The notes: a model not told the origin generated them from the letters alone. Counted from the first letter of the stretch, positions 15,786-24,009 are shown. The stretch is 52,336 bases of DNA from an uncultured Lachnospiraceae bacterium (GCA_946557105.1 CAMNSZ010000019.1:1-52336), one strand, 5' to 3'. Numbers and translations: made by a program.

Positions 15786-18254
15786 TTATTCTTCCCGCGA
15801 CATATCTAGACCTTTCCTTTCTCTTCGGAAGCCTTCTTTAATATTTCTATACATGCTATGACACTCCTTAGCCTCCTCCACGGAAATATTTTCCTGTGAA
15901 TAAGCGGCGCGCCGGAATATCTCAAAATACTTTTCCCACCGGGCGGCTTCTATTTCAGGAAATGCCGCCTTTAACGCCGCCAAATAATCCTCGTCGGAAA
16001 GTCTTAAAACATTTCCCCGCCTTTTCCTTGCCAGTATTCCATACAACCGTCTGTTAATCGCTATTACAGCCTTGCCCGTATATCCAAAACGGATATAACC
16101 CTCCAGCTGTTTTTCCCCGCTTCCCTTCAATTTAGATCCGTACTTATATCCCGCAAAAACAAGAAGAATCGCAGCAGCTGCCGCCCCGCCCCCTGTCAGG
16201 ATGGACATTATCTTACCGCGGGCGGCATATGCTGCCCCCGACACGGCTTGGGGATCCGAACTCTGCCTTGCTGCATCGCCATTTTCTTTTCCATTCCGCT
16301 CCCCTCCTTCTCTATCCGTGGAGGCTTCCATGCTTTCCTTTTCCTCTTTATTCTGATCCTTTGGCTGTGTTTCCTGTGGCTGCTCCTCTTTATCCATAGC
16401 TTCTTCAAGCCCGCTAAGGTCACCGTTTCCTCCTCCGCTATAACCCGCCGTCATCTCTACGGGCACCCAGCCGTAATTGTCTAAATAAACTTCCGCCCAT
16501 GCATGAGCGTCCGAGTCAAACACACTTACGGAATAATCACCCTCAACACCCTGTAGCTTTTCCTTGCTTACAAGATAACCCGTAACATATCTTGCCGGCA
16601 CTCCGAGCTCTCTAAGAATCAACACTCCCGCCGAAGCAAAATGAACGCAAAAGCCCTCCCTGCTCTTCATTAGAAAGTACTCTACGGCGTCTTCCCCCGC
16701 CGGAAGCTCGTCTAACTCCAAACTGTATGCCGCCATGCTCTTTAACTTGTCCGCCACCATATTCGCCAACAGCCACCTAGCCGCATTTACCGTTTCTTTT
16801 CCATGTTCACCGGTATTTAGCATGCCCACATATTCCCCGCATTGCTGCTGCAGCTTCATGTCGTCCGCCAGACTTTTCACCGCTTCCTGCTTTACAGGCA
16901 CTTGTAAATAATTGTCCTTGACAAAATCGTTATACCATTCAAAAAATAAATTGTCCTTTTCCGATAAAACCCCATAGCTTCCCCTGAGCACTGCGGCATA
17001 ATCCGTCTGCTTCCAGCCATAAAGCGAAAAACTATTCTCATCCTTGTCCTTTTCCACCAGATAATCGCCCGAAAAACTAAAATCCGCTATTTCTCCTTCC
17101 AGAGCCGCTGCATAGGGAAGATAGCACTGTGTAGTGTTAATCCCCGTATATGCCAGCTTGTACCAAAGCCTGCTGTTGGATGCTCCCGCCGCGGCATCAT
17201 AGCGCAGCCTAAAAAGCGTTTCCGCCCCTTCGCTCTCACCGATTCCCTGTTCCCCACAGCTTTTCCGAAATTGGTCTTTATCCTTTTCCCATTCTCCTTT
17301 GACGTAATTCATACAATGATGGCCCCGCAGGTAAATACTGTTCTGCGGGATTTCATTGACAGTCAGACGGATAACCTCCTCATGCTTGTAAGAGGGAGCC
17401 TTATTGTTGACAACGTCACCTGATGAAAATAATCCTTTTAAACTGATATTTTTAATCCCGTCCTCTAAATTTTTCTGGAATTGCCGCCAGTCCTCATTCA
17501 AATAATAAACGCTTTCGGCAGCCGGCGCCAAAAGCGTTCCCGACACAAATACCGCCAGCATCGTTCCCGCGGTAAGCAATGTCATACGCTTGAAATTAAT
17601 CGGTCTGTTGCAGTCTAAATAAAACGCCAGCACGCCGCCTGCAAACAATATTATCAGCCCCTCCCAGCCCGGCGTAAGCCCAACTATCAGCCCCAAGCAA
17701 AGAACAATCGCAGGGAGCGCCAGCATTATGCCTTTCTTACCGAGAAAGGAAGACAGCCATTGTATCAATACTCCAAATAGAAATACAAAAATTAATATAC
17801 CGAACAGCTGATATGCGGCGTCCGCCTCCGGTACGCCGACCGAGGTGCCAAAGTGATAATTCCCCAATCGTATAAACAGCTCCTCAAACGCGCCAAGACC
17901 CTCATCAAAGTAATCATCTAAGAAATCCGGTACCGGCACCTCACAAATAATAAAGAGAATTACCAAATTACCCAAAAAAGTGATGAGCCTTTTTCCCAAA
18001 AGGCGCATCCCCTCGTTCCAAAGGTTCAATACAAGTATTTCCACCCCCAAAAATAAAACAAAATAATCGACTCCTATGGCTTCACCCTCAGGCCTAAAAA
18101 CATCAATAGCGATAACTAATGCGGCGCAGGTAAGCAGCGCACTTACCACACAGGAGAACAGTGTCGTAAGAAACATCCGCCCTATTGCTTCTTTTCTATG
18201 ATGTTTTTTTAACCTAAGCTTTTCCTGTTCCCAATAAATATGCTTATTCGCCAC
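15786..18254 (-). CDS. Membrane protein with extracytoplasmic transglutaminase-like domain
   Basis: An 822-aa protein of the transglutaminase-like/DUF3488-type membrane family. The N-terminal 250 residues hold about six or seven membrane helices. A large outer domain follows, with the transglutaminase core near residues 525-605: 'REGFCVHFASAGVLILREL' (Cys 536), 'DAHAWAEVYLDNYGWVPVEMT' (His 584; Glu 600 where the usual acid is Asp). An acidic/Gln linker, one further helix ('GGGAAAAAILLVFAGY', near 690-710) and a cytoplasmic DUF4129-like tail complete it. It is the last gene of a MoxR-DUF58-transglutaminase set. The start is GTG; a tiny ORF (18244-18276) with GGAGG overlaps it. Peptidase-like rather than cross-linking activity is possible. 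Confidence 0.85.
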   Translation of the reverse strand: MANKHIYWEQEKLRLKKHHRKEAIGRMFLTTLFSCVVSALLTCAALVIAIDVFRPEGEAIGVDYFVLFLGVEILVLNLWNEGMRLLGKRLITFLGNLVILFIICEVPVPDFLDDYFDEGLGAFEELFIRLGNYHFGTSVGVPEADAAYQLFGILIFVFLFGVLIQWLSSFLGKKGIMLALPAIVLCLGLIVGLTPGWEGLIILFAGGVLAFYLDCNRPINFKRMTLLTAGTMLAVFVSGTLLAPAAESVYYLNEDWRQFQKNLEDGIKNISLKGLFSSGDVVNNKAPSYKHEEVIRLTVNEIPQNSIYLRGHHCMNYVKGEWEKDKDQFRKSCGEQGIGESEGAETLFRLRYDAAAGASNSRLWYKLAYTGINTTQCYLPYAAALEGEIADFSFSGDYLVEKDKDENSFSLYGWKQTDYAAVLRGSYGVLSEKDNLFFEWYNDFVKDNYLQVPVKQEAVKSLADDMKLQQQCGEYVGMLNTGEHGKETVNAARWLLANMVADKLKSMAAYSLELDELPAGEDAVEYFLMKSREGFCVHFASAGVLILRELGVPARYVTGYLVSKEKLQGVEGDYSVSVFDSDAHAWAEVYLDNYGWVPVEMTAGYSGGGNGDLSGLEEAMDKEEQPQETQPKDQNKEEKESMEASTDREGGERNGKENGDAARQSSDPQAVSGAAYAARGKIMSILTGGGAAAAAILLVFAGYKYGSKLKGSGEKQLEGYIRFGYTGKAVIAINRRLYGILARKRRGNVLRLSDEDYLAALKAAFPEIEAARWEKYFEIFRRAAYSQENISVEEAKECHSMYRNIKEGFRRERKGLDMSREE

Positions 18255-18285
18255 TCTCTAAGCATGCCTGCGGCATGTCCTCCGT

Positions 18286-19377
18286 CTATAATAACAATTC
18301 CGTCTCGGCAAGTGATTTCTCCGGATTCCTTGCATCAAATCTTGCCAGTAACAAATCTTTTTCGTAAAGCTCCAGATTCCAATTTAGTAAAAGACGATGC
18401 AAAAGCACCTCCGCGCTGTATTTTTCCTGATAGAGCCCGGCCACATCCTCTTTTTGTTCTATCCCGAAATCCTGCAGCAGATAAACAAGCAGTTCATAAA
18501 AGCTTTCTTCATCCGCCACGCTCATGCGAACCACATCCCGAAAACGCCGACTGTACCATGCCACATAATGAGGGCAGTCTTTATCCATCATGGAAAAAGA
18601 AAGACTTGCCGCCACCCTGATATACGCGTCCGTCCTTCCCACCCTGCCGGCACGCTTTACAGCGCCGCAACTGTCCAGCAGCAGTACGGTAGAGCATGCC
18701 TTCGGCATGCTGCTTTCCTTTACTATCAGCTCTCCCGCTTTAGCGCTAAGCTTCCAATGAATATCCTTCATCTTATCCCCTTCCCTGAAGGCACGCAGCT
18801 TCAAAAGCTCTCCTGCGTCATCACCGCTCCTGACTGTATCATAAATCTCCGAGTCTCCGATAAAATTGCGGACGGCCCCGGAGACAACGACGTTCACCGG
18901 GCAAACCGTAGGAAGCACCACCACGGACGCCTTTTCCGTACTTCTACGGGATAAATAGAATAAGCCGGATATGTCATAAACACGCATTCTGCGGATACTG
19001 ATTTCATAATTGCCGGCCTTGTCCAAAATCAGGTTAAAAGCGCTTTGCGGATCGCCGTTTATAATCTGCCGTATATTTTTCCTGCCTCCTGCGCAGGTAT
19101 TTTGTATCGTCAGCTGCAGCCTTATCTTACCTCTCCAAGGCTTTCCCCTACGCTCCTTATTCACAAACACTCTTATCTTCTGCTCCTGACAGGCCATAGA
19201 AATAGGAACTCTGAGAGTACATTTCACCCATGCCCTATCCGCCAAGACCAGCCCGAGCGAAAACAACATAAAAGCTGCCTCCGCAAAGCAAAGCAGCGCT
19301 ATTGCCGTACTTCCGTAAATGGCCGCTATATAAAAGGTAACTCCTATCAGGAGAATTGCTTTGAAAAAACTAATCAC
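18286..19377 (-). CDS. DUF58 domain-containing protein
   Basis: A 363-aa protein partner of MoxR ATPases. Two hydrophobic helices fill residues 1-45, then a beta-rich region, then the DUF58 signature 'REGDKMKDIHWKLSAKAGELIVKE' near residues 200-222. The following VWA-like part ('STVLLLDSCG') resembles a metal-ion-dependent adhesion fold. It starts with GTG and overlaps the end of the MoxR gene by 8 nt, so translation is coupled. The last leucine-rich residues precede a GGAGG that serves a mini ORF before the transglutaminase gene. The function of the family is not established beyond its link to MoxR chaperones and envelope traits. Confidence 0.88.
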   Translation of the reverse strand: MISFFKAILLIGVTFYIAAIYGSTAIALLCFAEAAFMLFSLGLVLADRAWVKCTLRVPISMACQEQKIRVFVNKERRGKPWRGKIRLQLTIQNTCAGGRKNIRQIINGDPQSAFNLILDKAGNYEISIRRMRVYDISGLFYLSRRSTEKASVVVLPTVCPVNVVVSGAVRNFIGDSEIYDTVRSGDDAGELLKLRAFREGDKMKDIHWKLSAKAGELIVKESSMPKACSTVLLLDSCGAVKRAGRVGRTDAYIRVAASLSFSMMDKDCPHYVAWYSRRFRDVVRMSVADEESFYELLVYLLQDFGIEQKEDVAGLYQEKYSAEVLLHRLLLNWNLELYEKDLLLARFDARNPEKSLAETELLL

Positions 19378-20353
19378 GATAATCCGCTCTCTTCATGTAA
19401 GATGTTGGCTGTTTTACCTCCTCCATAATCTGCCACAGGACAGCCTCCGGAGACACATGCGAAACCCTCGCTTTGGTATTCAGCACAATCCTATGCCTTG
19501 CGACGTCACAATAAATACCTACAACATCCTCAGGAATCACATAGCCTCTGCCTTGTGTAAACGCCCTTGCCTTCGCCATTCTTGTACAGGCGATGGTACC
19601 CCGGGGACTGATTCCCAGCTCTATATACGGATTCTCTCTTGTAGCGCTCACCAGCTTTGCAATATACTTATACACATTATCGTGAATATATATCTGCTCC
19701 ACCAGATTCTGCATACCTGCCAATTCCTGCGCATGCAGAATTCCACTGATTTGATTAGAGCCTTCACGCATGCTCTTACCCTTGGCAATTTCAATCTCGT
19801 ACGCCATATCCGGATAACCCATACTCATGCTGATCATAAACCTATCCAGCTGGGATTCCGGCAAAAGCTGGGTTCCCGCGCTTCCCTTGGGATTCTGAGT
19901 AGCTATAACAATAAAGGGTTCGGGAACCCTGTGACTGGTTCCATCCACCGTCACCATCCCCTCCTCCATTACCTCCAAAAGCGCCGACTGAGTCTTTGGG
20001 GAGGTTCGGTTAATCTCATCGGCAAGAAACAGATTACAGAGGATAGGACCGGGTTTGTAGGAAAATGCGTCCGTCTCCTTATGATACATGGAAAAGCCCA
20101 GCAAATCGGAGGGTTGTACATCCGGCGTAAACTGAACTCTATGATTGTCCAAGGCAAGCGCTTTGGAAAAAGCAACCGCAAGGGTTGTCTTTCCGACTCC
20201 CGGAACGTCCTCAATCAAAATATGTCCTCTGGCCAATATAGCGGAAAAAGCCTTCTCCACACAATCGTCCTTGCCGTGAACCGCCTTCTTCACCTCCTCA
20301 AGCACTTCCTGTGCTTTCGCGTAGGCCTCCTTATAATTCATTGCGAAATCCAT
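19370..20353 (-). CDS. MoxR-family AAA+ ATPase
   Basis: A 327-aa ATPase thought to act as a chaperone that matures or remodels VWA/DUF58 proteins. Walker A is 'EDVPGVGKTTLAVAFSKAL' (near residue 50), followed by 'RVQFTPDVQPSDLLGFSMY', Walker B 'LFLADEINRTSPKTQSALLE', and sensor regions 'IATQNPKGSAGTQLLPESQLDRF'. The C-terminal lid contains 'LGISPRGTIACTRMAKARAF'. The start has AGGGGG 6 nt upstream, located in the stop region of the HD-domain gene. It is between the HD gene (3 bp) and the DUF58 gene (overlap). Confidence 0.94.
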   Translation of the reverse strand: MDFAMNYKEAYAKAQEVLEEVKKAVHGKDDCVEKAFSAILARGHILIEDVPGVGKTTLAVAFSKALALDNHRVQFTPDVQPSDLLGFSMYHKETDAFSYKPGPILCNLFLADEINRTSPKTQSALLEVMEEGMVTVDGTSHRVPEPFIVIATQNPKGSAGTQLLPESQLDRFMISMSMGYPDMAYEIEIAKGKSMREGSNQISGILHAQELAGMQNLVEQIYIHDNVYKYIAKLVSATRENPYIELGISPRGTIACTRMAKARAFTQGRGYVIPEDVVGIYCDVARHRIVLNTKARVSHVSPEAVLWQIMEEVKQPTSYMKRADYRD

Positions 20354-20356
20354 TTC

Positions 20357-21052
20357 CTACCCCCTGATAAAGCGCTCCGTCTCTCCCGTGAGCTGCATCT
20401 GCTCCAATAAGCCCCGATAAAAATTCTCATGCAGCTTCACTTGTTCCAGCCACATCTTCTTTGCCGCATTTGTACCGCAAACGCGATTGCGTGAGCCTCC
20501 CGCCAATTCCAGCCTTTTACGGCAGATTTCTATAATTTCTTCGGAGGACCGCTCCCCAATGTCATGATACCCAAGAATACACATGCGCATCTCGTCAAAG
20601 CGGTCGATATCATCCGCATCCCGTACGCTCAGCTCTAAGGGCGTTGCCCATTCCGGTAAATTCTCCATCACATCATGAATCGATATTGCCCTACAGATAC
20701 TCTCGGCCATAGACTCCTCATATTGTATCTTTTGTAAATATTGCCCCGCAATTTCCGCACTGATTGCAGGATGGCACTTCAATTCCTCCATATTCCTGCA
20801 CTCAGGATACCCCACATCATGAAGCATACATGCTATCATCAAAGGAACCTCCGGCAGCGCTTCTTCCCTCGCTATCTTCTGCCCTATTGCCGCCACGCGC
20901 AGAGTATGCTCATATCGGTACAGCATATCATACCGTCCGGAATCAGGCTCCAAAATCTGCCTTAAAAACTCTAATGTCTGCTTTAAAACGTTTTCTTCGG
21001 GCTTTTGCCCCTCTATTATATTCCTTACGCGCTCTGACAGCTGAAATGCCAT
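20357..21052 (-). CDS. HD-domain phosphohydrolase
   Basis: A 231-aa protein with a clear HD metal-binding fold: 'YRYEHTLRVAAIGQKIA' (first His), 'CMLHDVGY' (the HD pair), 'HPAISAEIAGQYL', 'ISIHDVMENLPEW' and 'VRDADDIDRFD' (last Asp). This order is that of the HD hydrolases acting on nucleotides or phosphate esters; it is not an HD-GYP domain. The substrate is unknown. It follows the histidine phosphatase gene by 5 bp, whose last codons supply the GGAGG, and precedes the MoxR gene by 3 bp. The pairing with another phosphatase suggests a small-metabolite clean-up role, but this is inference. Confidence 0.87.
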   Translation of the reverse strand: MAFQLSERVRNIIEGQKPEENVLKQTLEFLRQILEPDSGRYDMLYRYEHTLRVAAIGQKIAREEALPEVPLMIACMLHDVGYPECRNMEELKCHPAISAEIAGQYLQKIQYEESMAESICRAISIHDVMENLPEWATPLELSVRDADDIDRFDEMRMCILGYHDIGERSSEEIIEICRKRLELAGGSRNRVCGTNAAKKMWLEQVKLHENFYRGLLEQMQLTGETERFIRG

Positions 21053-21057
21053 ATTTA

Positions 21058-21609
21058 TTAATCCTCCATTCTGCCCACAACCCTCGAACTTGACGTCGGC
21101 ACAAATCGCTTTATTTCTCCATACTCATATGCCCGCACATCACCGGTCGTATATCCGATCATCATGGCATGACAAGAAACAATAACCTTATCATACTCTA
21201 AATACTTGTCAAAAACTTTCAATACCCGCTCCTTAACGCTTTCACTGCTTTCCCACTTGCAATGCCTATTCCATTTCTTCCTGTTAAACTGTCTCACCAG
21301 CCTTTTTATAAGGAAACGACTCCTCACAGACTGGGTGGCGTCCAGCTGCCATTCATAAAGCATCGGCTCAACCCGCATCTCCAGCTCCAGCTCACGAGCC
21401 ATAATGCCTGCGCCCTGCAGAGCCCTTGTATAGGGTGATGAAATAATAATATCCGCTTTCTCCTTCTTTAACAGCTCTATCGACTTATGTATTTGCCGCA
21501 CTCCCGCCTCTGTCAAGGGGGCAAAATTTTTTGCCACATCAATCCTTGCAAAATCTTTAATCGCTTCATAATCCGGCTCGCCATGCCTTACCAACAAAAA
21601 TTCCGTCAT
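21058..21609 (-). CDS. Histidine phosphatase family protein (phosphoglycerate mutase-like)
   Basis: A 183-aa member of the histidine phosphatase superfamily. The 'LLVRHGEPDYE' motif carries the catalytic histidine. 'IISSPYTRALQGAGIMARELEL' is the second conserved block, 'EPMLYEWQLD' the acid region, and 'VIVSCHAMMIGYTTG' the second histidine. It is shorter than glycolytic cofactor-dependent mutases (about 230-250 aa), so it is more likely a small phosphatase. ATG at 21609 is chosen, with AGAGGG upstream and the domain beginning immediately. It has its own promoter (21639-21668) and heads the operon that continues through HD, MoxR, DUF58 and transglutaminase genes. Confidence 0.88.
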   Translation of the reverse strand: MTEFLLVRHGEPDYEAIKDFARIDVAKNFAPLTEAGVRQIHKSIELLKKEKADIIISSPYTRALQGAGIMARELELEMRVEPMLYEWQLDATQSVRSRFLIKRLVRQFNRKKWNRHCKWESSESVKERVLKVFDKYLEYDKVIVSCHAMMIGYTTGDVRAYEYGEIKRFVPTSSSRVVGRMED

Positions 21610-21638
21610 ATCCCTCTCCAATCTCATTACACATGTAA

Positions 21639-21668
21639 ATTATAGCATATGGCTTCCGTATACTGCAA
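21639..21668 (-). promoter_or_regulatory. Promoter upstream of the histidine phosphatase operon
   Basis: Minus strand TTGCAG, an 18-nt spacer, then TATAAT, about 30 bp before the start codon. It lies directly after the T run of the terminator at 21671-21706. Confidence 0.65.
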
Positions 21669-21670
21669 TA

Positions 21671-21965
21671 AAAAAGCGGAAGCACCGTAAATATCAATGC
21701 TTCCGCACCTAATTCCGTAATGGTGAAAGGAAAATGAGAGTATTAAGCTAAAAAGCAACTTACCAACCGAACTGATAATTAGTACGCACATAGCTTACAG
21801 AAATTTAATTTTGCTCCTCACTGCTTCCCACAATACGACAAAGTCTGGCGCATACCAGTATTAAGGCGCTCTGCTTATCAGTAAATACGTCAATTGCTCC
21901 GGTACGGCGTTTTATTTCAGAACGCTAGACACCATTTGGACATCAAAAAAAGTCAAACTTCCCCT
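21671..21965 (-). ncRNA. Probable structured RNA (unassigned) with its own terminator
   Basis: No protein frame fits this stretch, but the minus strand can fold into a long arm. GGAGCAATT (21900-21892) pairs with AGTTGCTTT (21760-21752). An internal loop of about 10 nt follows on each side. ACTGATAA (21882-21875) then pairs perfectly with TTATCAGT (21778-21771), and shorter helices including CTGG..CCAG lie inside. The 3' end is a strong terminator: GCGGAAGCA/TGCTTCCGC, 9 bp, followed by TTTTTT (21706-21671). Possible start signals are TTCACG-16-TATATT near 21968-21996. A long stem with a central bubble recalls 6S RNA, but I cannot confirm a family. A riboswitch controlling the downstream phosphatase operon is the other option. 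Confidence 0.45.
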
Positions 21966-22062
21966 CTATTGAATATACTTTACAAAACCCTGTCGTGAAC
22001 AAATATCAAGCATGGCACTCTATGTCAGTCTATACGCATATCTCTAATAATCAAAATGAGAA

Positions 22063-23091
22063 CTATAATTCTATTATCATAAAACTTTCCAAAGAAGCTA
22101 TTAACTTATTTAATGTTTCAAATTCCGTTTCTCTAACTTCAATTAACCTACAAGTAATTTTATTTATTATCCCTCTGTTTTGTGATATGTTGTATTTAAT
22201 AACTAAATTAACAATTTCCGTATGCATTGAATACATCTTTCTATATGCTTCAATAAATATTTGCATTGATAAGGATTCATTATCTATAAATTTTAATCTT
22301 TCTATCATAATCTTTTTATGGTCTTTCAACAAATAAAACGTTCTAACATCAAGATAATCAATATTTGTATTTATAATATTTTGTATAAGAATATCGTAAC
22401 AACTAATCCCCCATGTATTCATTTCTTTATTGCAATAATTATATCCTTTCCAATATTCAGGTACTTCACTATTAACATATTGTTTAAACCAATAGACAAT
22501 ATTGTTTAAATGATACTCATAGTCGCATTCATTTTTGATTTTATATGAAAATATATTGTGGCTTAAGTATGATATTTGCGTTTTAACAGCTGAGTTATTG
22601 TATGCAGCATAAAATTCATCAAATGTACAATCACTAAACGCATACTTTGGCTCAAACAAAAAATCCGCACAATACAAAATTTTCAAAACGTCATCATAGC
22701 CATATACTAAAATATCATGTCCCACATCTTTGTTCCCTTTACTCCATTTACTTTTAGACACATATTTATAATTAATCATCATATGCACATAAAAGTTACT
22801 ATCAATTAGATTTATTACATATTTGACAATATCTCCATAGTTTCTATCAACAAATTCTTCACTATTCTTTTGTACCTCTAGCCATTTGCACAATTCAAAT
22901 GTTTTTACTTCATAAGACATTGGAAAATAGAAATCCGCCCATTTATTAATATATTTAGACATATAAATTTGAATATAATTACTAAATATCCAAGATTTAG
23001 CTTTGGGCTCATTTGACAAAATTGTTAATAAATGCGCATGATGCGTATATGTTGTAATAATTGGATAATTAGTACTCAGAATTTTTTTCAT
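22063..23091 (-). CDS. BtrH/peptidase C39-like domain protein in an AT-rich island
   Basis: A 342-aa protein whose middle ('KYVSKSKWSKGNKDVGHDIL', then 'VYGYDD', then 'FDEFYAAYNN') resembles the butirosin BtrH N-terminal/C39-like family. That family has a papain-like fold and is often found in peptide natural-product loci. The opening 'MKKILSTNYPIITTYTHHAHLL' lacks the expected catalytic Cys, so peptidase activity is doubtful. The C-terminal 130 residues are helical. Composition is much more AT-rich than neighbouring genes (many AAT, ATA and TTA codons), which suggests acquisition by transfer. The ATG has AGAGGA about 9 nt upstream. A frameshifted small gene lies 76 bp upstream on the same strand. 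No biosynthetic genes are nearby. Confidence 0.6.
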   Translation of the reverse strand: MKKILSTNYPIITTYTHHAHLLTILSNEPKAKSWIFSNYIQIYMSKYINKWADFYFPMSYEVKTFELCKWLEVQKNSEEFVDRNYGDIVKYVINLIDSNFYVHMMINYKYVSKSKWSKGNKDVGHDILVYGYDDVLKILYCADFLFEPKYAFSDCTFDEFYAAYNNSAVKTQISYLSHNIFSYKIKNECDYEYHLNNIVYWFKQYVNSEVPEYWKGYNYCNKEMNTWGISCYDILIQNIINTNIDYLDVRTFYLLKDHKKIMIERLKFIDNESLSMQIFIEAYRKMYSMHTEIVNLVIKYNISQNRGIINKITCRLIEVRETEFETLNKLIASLESFMIIEL

Positions 23092-23167
23092 TAGCCGATC
23101 CTCTAAATAGTAATAACTTTTCTTCTCTCCTTTATGTTAATAAAAATTGTTAATTTGACAACCTCTA

Positions 23168-23379
23168 CTATCTTAACAATATCTTACTAAAGCGCAAATG
23201 AACAGGACCTATAGTTCTAGATTCATTCTCAATTTCTATATAATCAGGATCTACATCCAAAAATTATATCTTCTTACCACAACAGCTACCAACATATTAT
23301 TTCTTCTTTTTATACATCCACAGTAAAATGAAAAGTTATGTTTAAATCTTACATTTGTTTTACCAGCCGCTCTTAACAT
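23168..23379 (-). pseudogene. Frameshifted small gene upstream of the BtrH-like gene
   Basis: Two overlapping minus-strand frames form one continuous protein if a single base is restored in the TTTTT run near 23260. The first frame starts at ATG 23379 and reads '...FSFYCGCIKRRNNMLVAVV' up to RRYNF. The second frame continues 'LDVDPDYIEIENESRTIGPV' and ends RFSKILLR at the TAG at 23168. The total is about 70 residues. The family is not recognised and no good ribosome binding site is seen. It is equally AT-rich and shares orientation with the BtrH-like gene. An intact 42-residue peptide from the first frame alone is a less likely alternative. Confidence 0.45.
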
Positions 23380-23409
23380 ACCAATTTGCAACTGCTATAT
23401 ATAAAGCAA

Positions 23410-23441
23410 GGGCGAAAAGTTTATTTTCAAGCCTTTCGCCC
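23410..23441 (-). terminator. Hairpin in the AT-rich intergenic region
   Basis: An 8-bp stem gggcgaaa/tttcgccc with a 16-nt loop. On the minus strand it is followed by TTGCTTTAT, only a weak T tract, so it may be a leader hairpin of the small-gene transcript instead of a terminator. Confidence 0.45.
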
Positions 23442-23627
23442 AGCATTATCATACAAGATCTGTATTTACAGACTTTTTTCATAGTCTCTTAAAAACACAA
23501 ATTTGATAAATTGCATGTATATTAATTGTAGTAGTGAACATTTCACAGTAACACTTTCTGTAGTTGACGCCACTGCATATTTTGCCAGTAGACTTCAATT
23601 ATATAGTATTTACTTTTTATAATAAAT

Positions 23628-23672
23628 AAAAAACAGGGTATAAGGAAATCAAATTCTTATACCCTGTTTTTT
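23628..23672. terminator. Strong bidirectional intrinsic terminator
   Basis: A 17-bp perfect stem (six A, then cagggtataag, paired with its complement and six T) with an 11-nt loop. A runs on one side and T runs on the other make it effective in both directions. It separates the tRNA-Met/Val cluster from the AT-rich BtrH-like region. Confidence 0.85.
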
Positions 23673-23755
23673 ACGTTTAGATCAAAATATATTTTATGGT
23701 TTTGGTATTTACATTTTTAATCGAACATATGTCTGATTACCTCAAAAGCAATAAA

Positions 23756-23790
23756 GTCCAGAACCCCGATTCTATCAAGGTTTTCTGGAC
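23756..23790 (-). terminator. Intrinsic terminator of the tRNA-Val/tRNA-Met transcript
   Basis: An 8-bp stem gtccagaa/ttctggac, extended inward by cc/gg over a 2-nt bulge, begins 9 nt past the tRNA-Met 3' end and is followed by TTTATTG on the minus strand. The loop holds 'gattctatcaag', identical to the loop of the tRNA-Thr terminator at 315-349. Confidence 0.7.
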
Positions 23791-23798
23791 TTAAGTCA

Positions 23799-23872
23799 TA
23801 GCGAGAGGGGGACTTGAACCCTCGACACTACGGGTATGAACCGTATGCTCTAGCCAGCTGAGCTATCTCGCC
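23799..23872 (-). tRNA. tRNA-Met (CAT anticodon), elongator type
   Basis: The minus strand begins GGCGAGATAGCTCAGC. The anticodon loop is TTCATAC, anticodon CAT. The D-arm and body resemble Firmicutes elongator tRNA-Met more than initiator tRNA, which begins differently and has three G-C pairs in the anticodon stem. Base pair 1-72 is G-U and the T stem has one A-C mismatch (GAGGG/CCCCC). No CCA is encoded. A tRNA-Ile2 with a modified CAT anticodon cannot be fully excluded. Confidence 0.9.
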
Positions 23873-23904
23873 ATATGACCCCTCACCGGATACCCGGTAA
23901 GGGA

Positions 23905-23977
23905 TGGGACCTATAGGGCTCGAACCTATGACCCTCTGCTTGTAAGGCAGATGCTCTCCCAGCTGAGCTAAGATTCC
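23905..23977 (-). tRNA. tRNA-Val (TAC anticodon)
   Basis: The minus strand begins GGAATCTTAGCTCAGC. The anticodon loop is TTACAAG, anticodon TAC (valine). The acceptor 5' strand GGAATCT pairs with AGGTCCC except for an A3-C70 mismatch, where a G-C pair would be expected. No CCA is encoded. It is transcribed with tRNA-Met from the promoter at 24010-24038. Confidence 0.92.
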
Positions 23978-24009
23978 ATTTGTCGGCTGACCTCACAACC
24001 GACTTTGTT

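Noticed and set aside
19361..20410. 349-codon plus-strand ORF opposite the MoxR ATPase gene
   Set aside because: Antisense to a clear AAA+ gene, with no ribosome binding site and no domain. The length comes from the codon use of the real gene.
21707..21965. Firm naming of the structured RNA as 6S RNA
   Set aside because: A few short strings recall the E. coli 6S RNA but in a different order, which can be chance. Only a covariance-model search could settle it.
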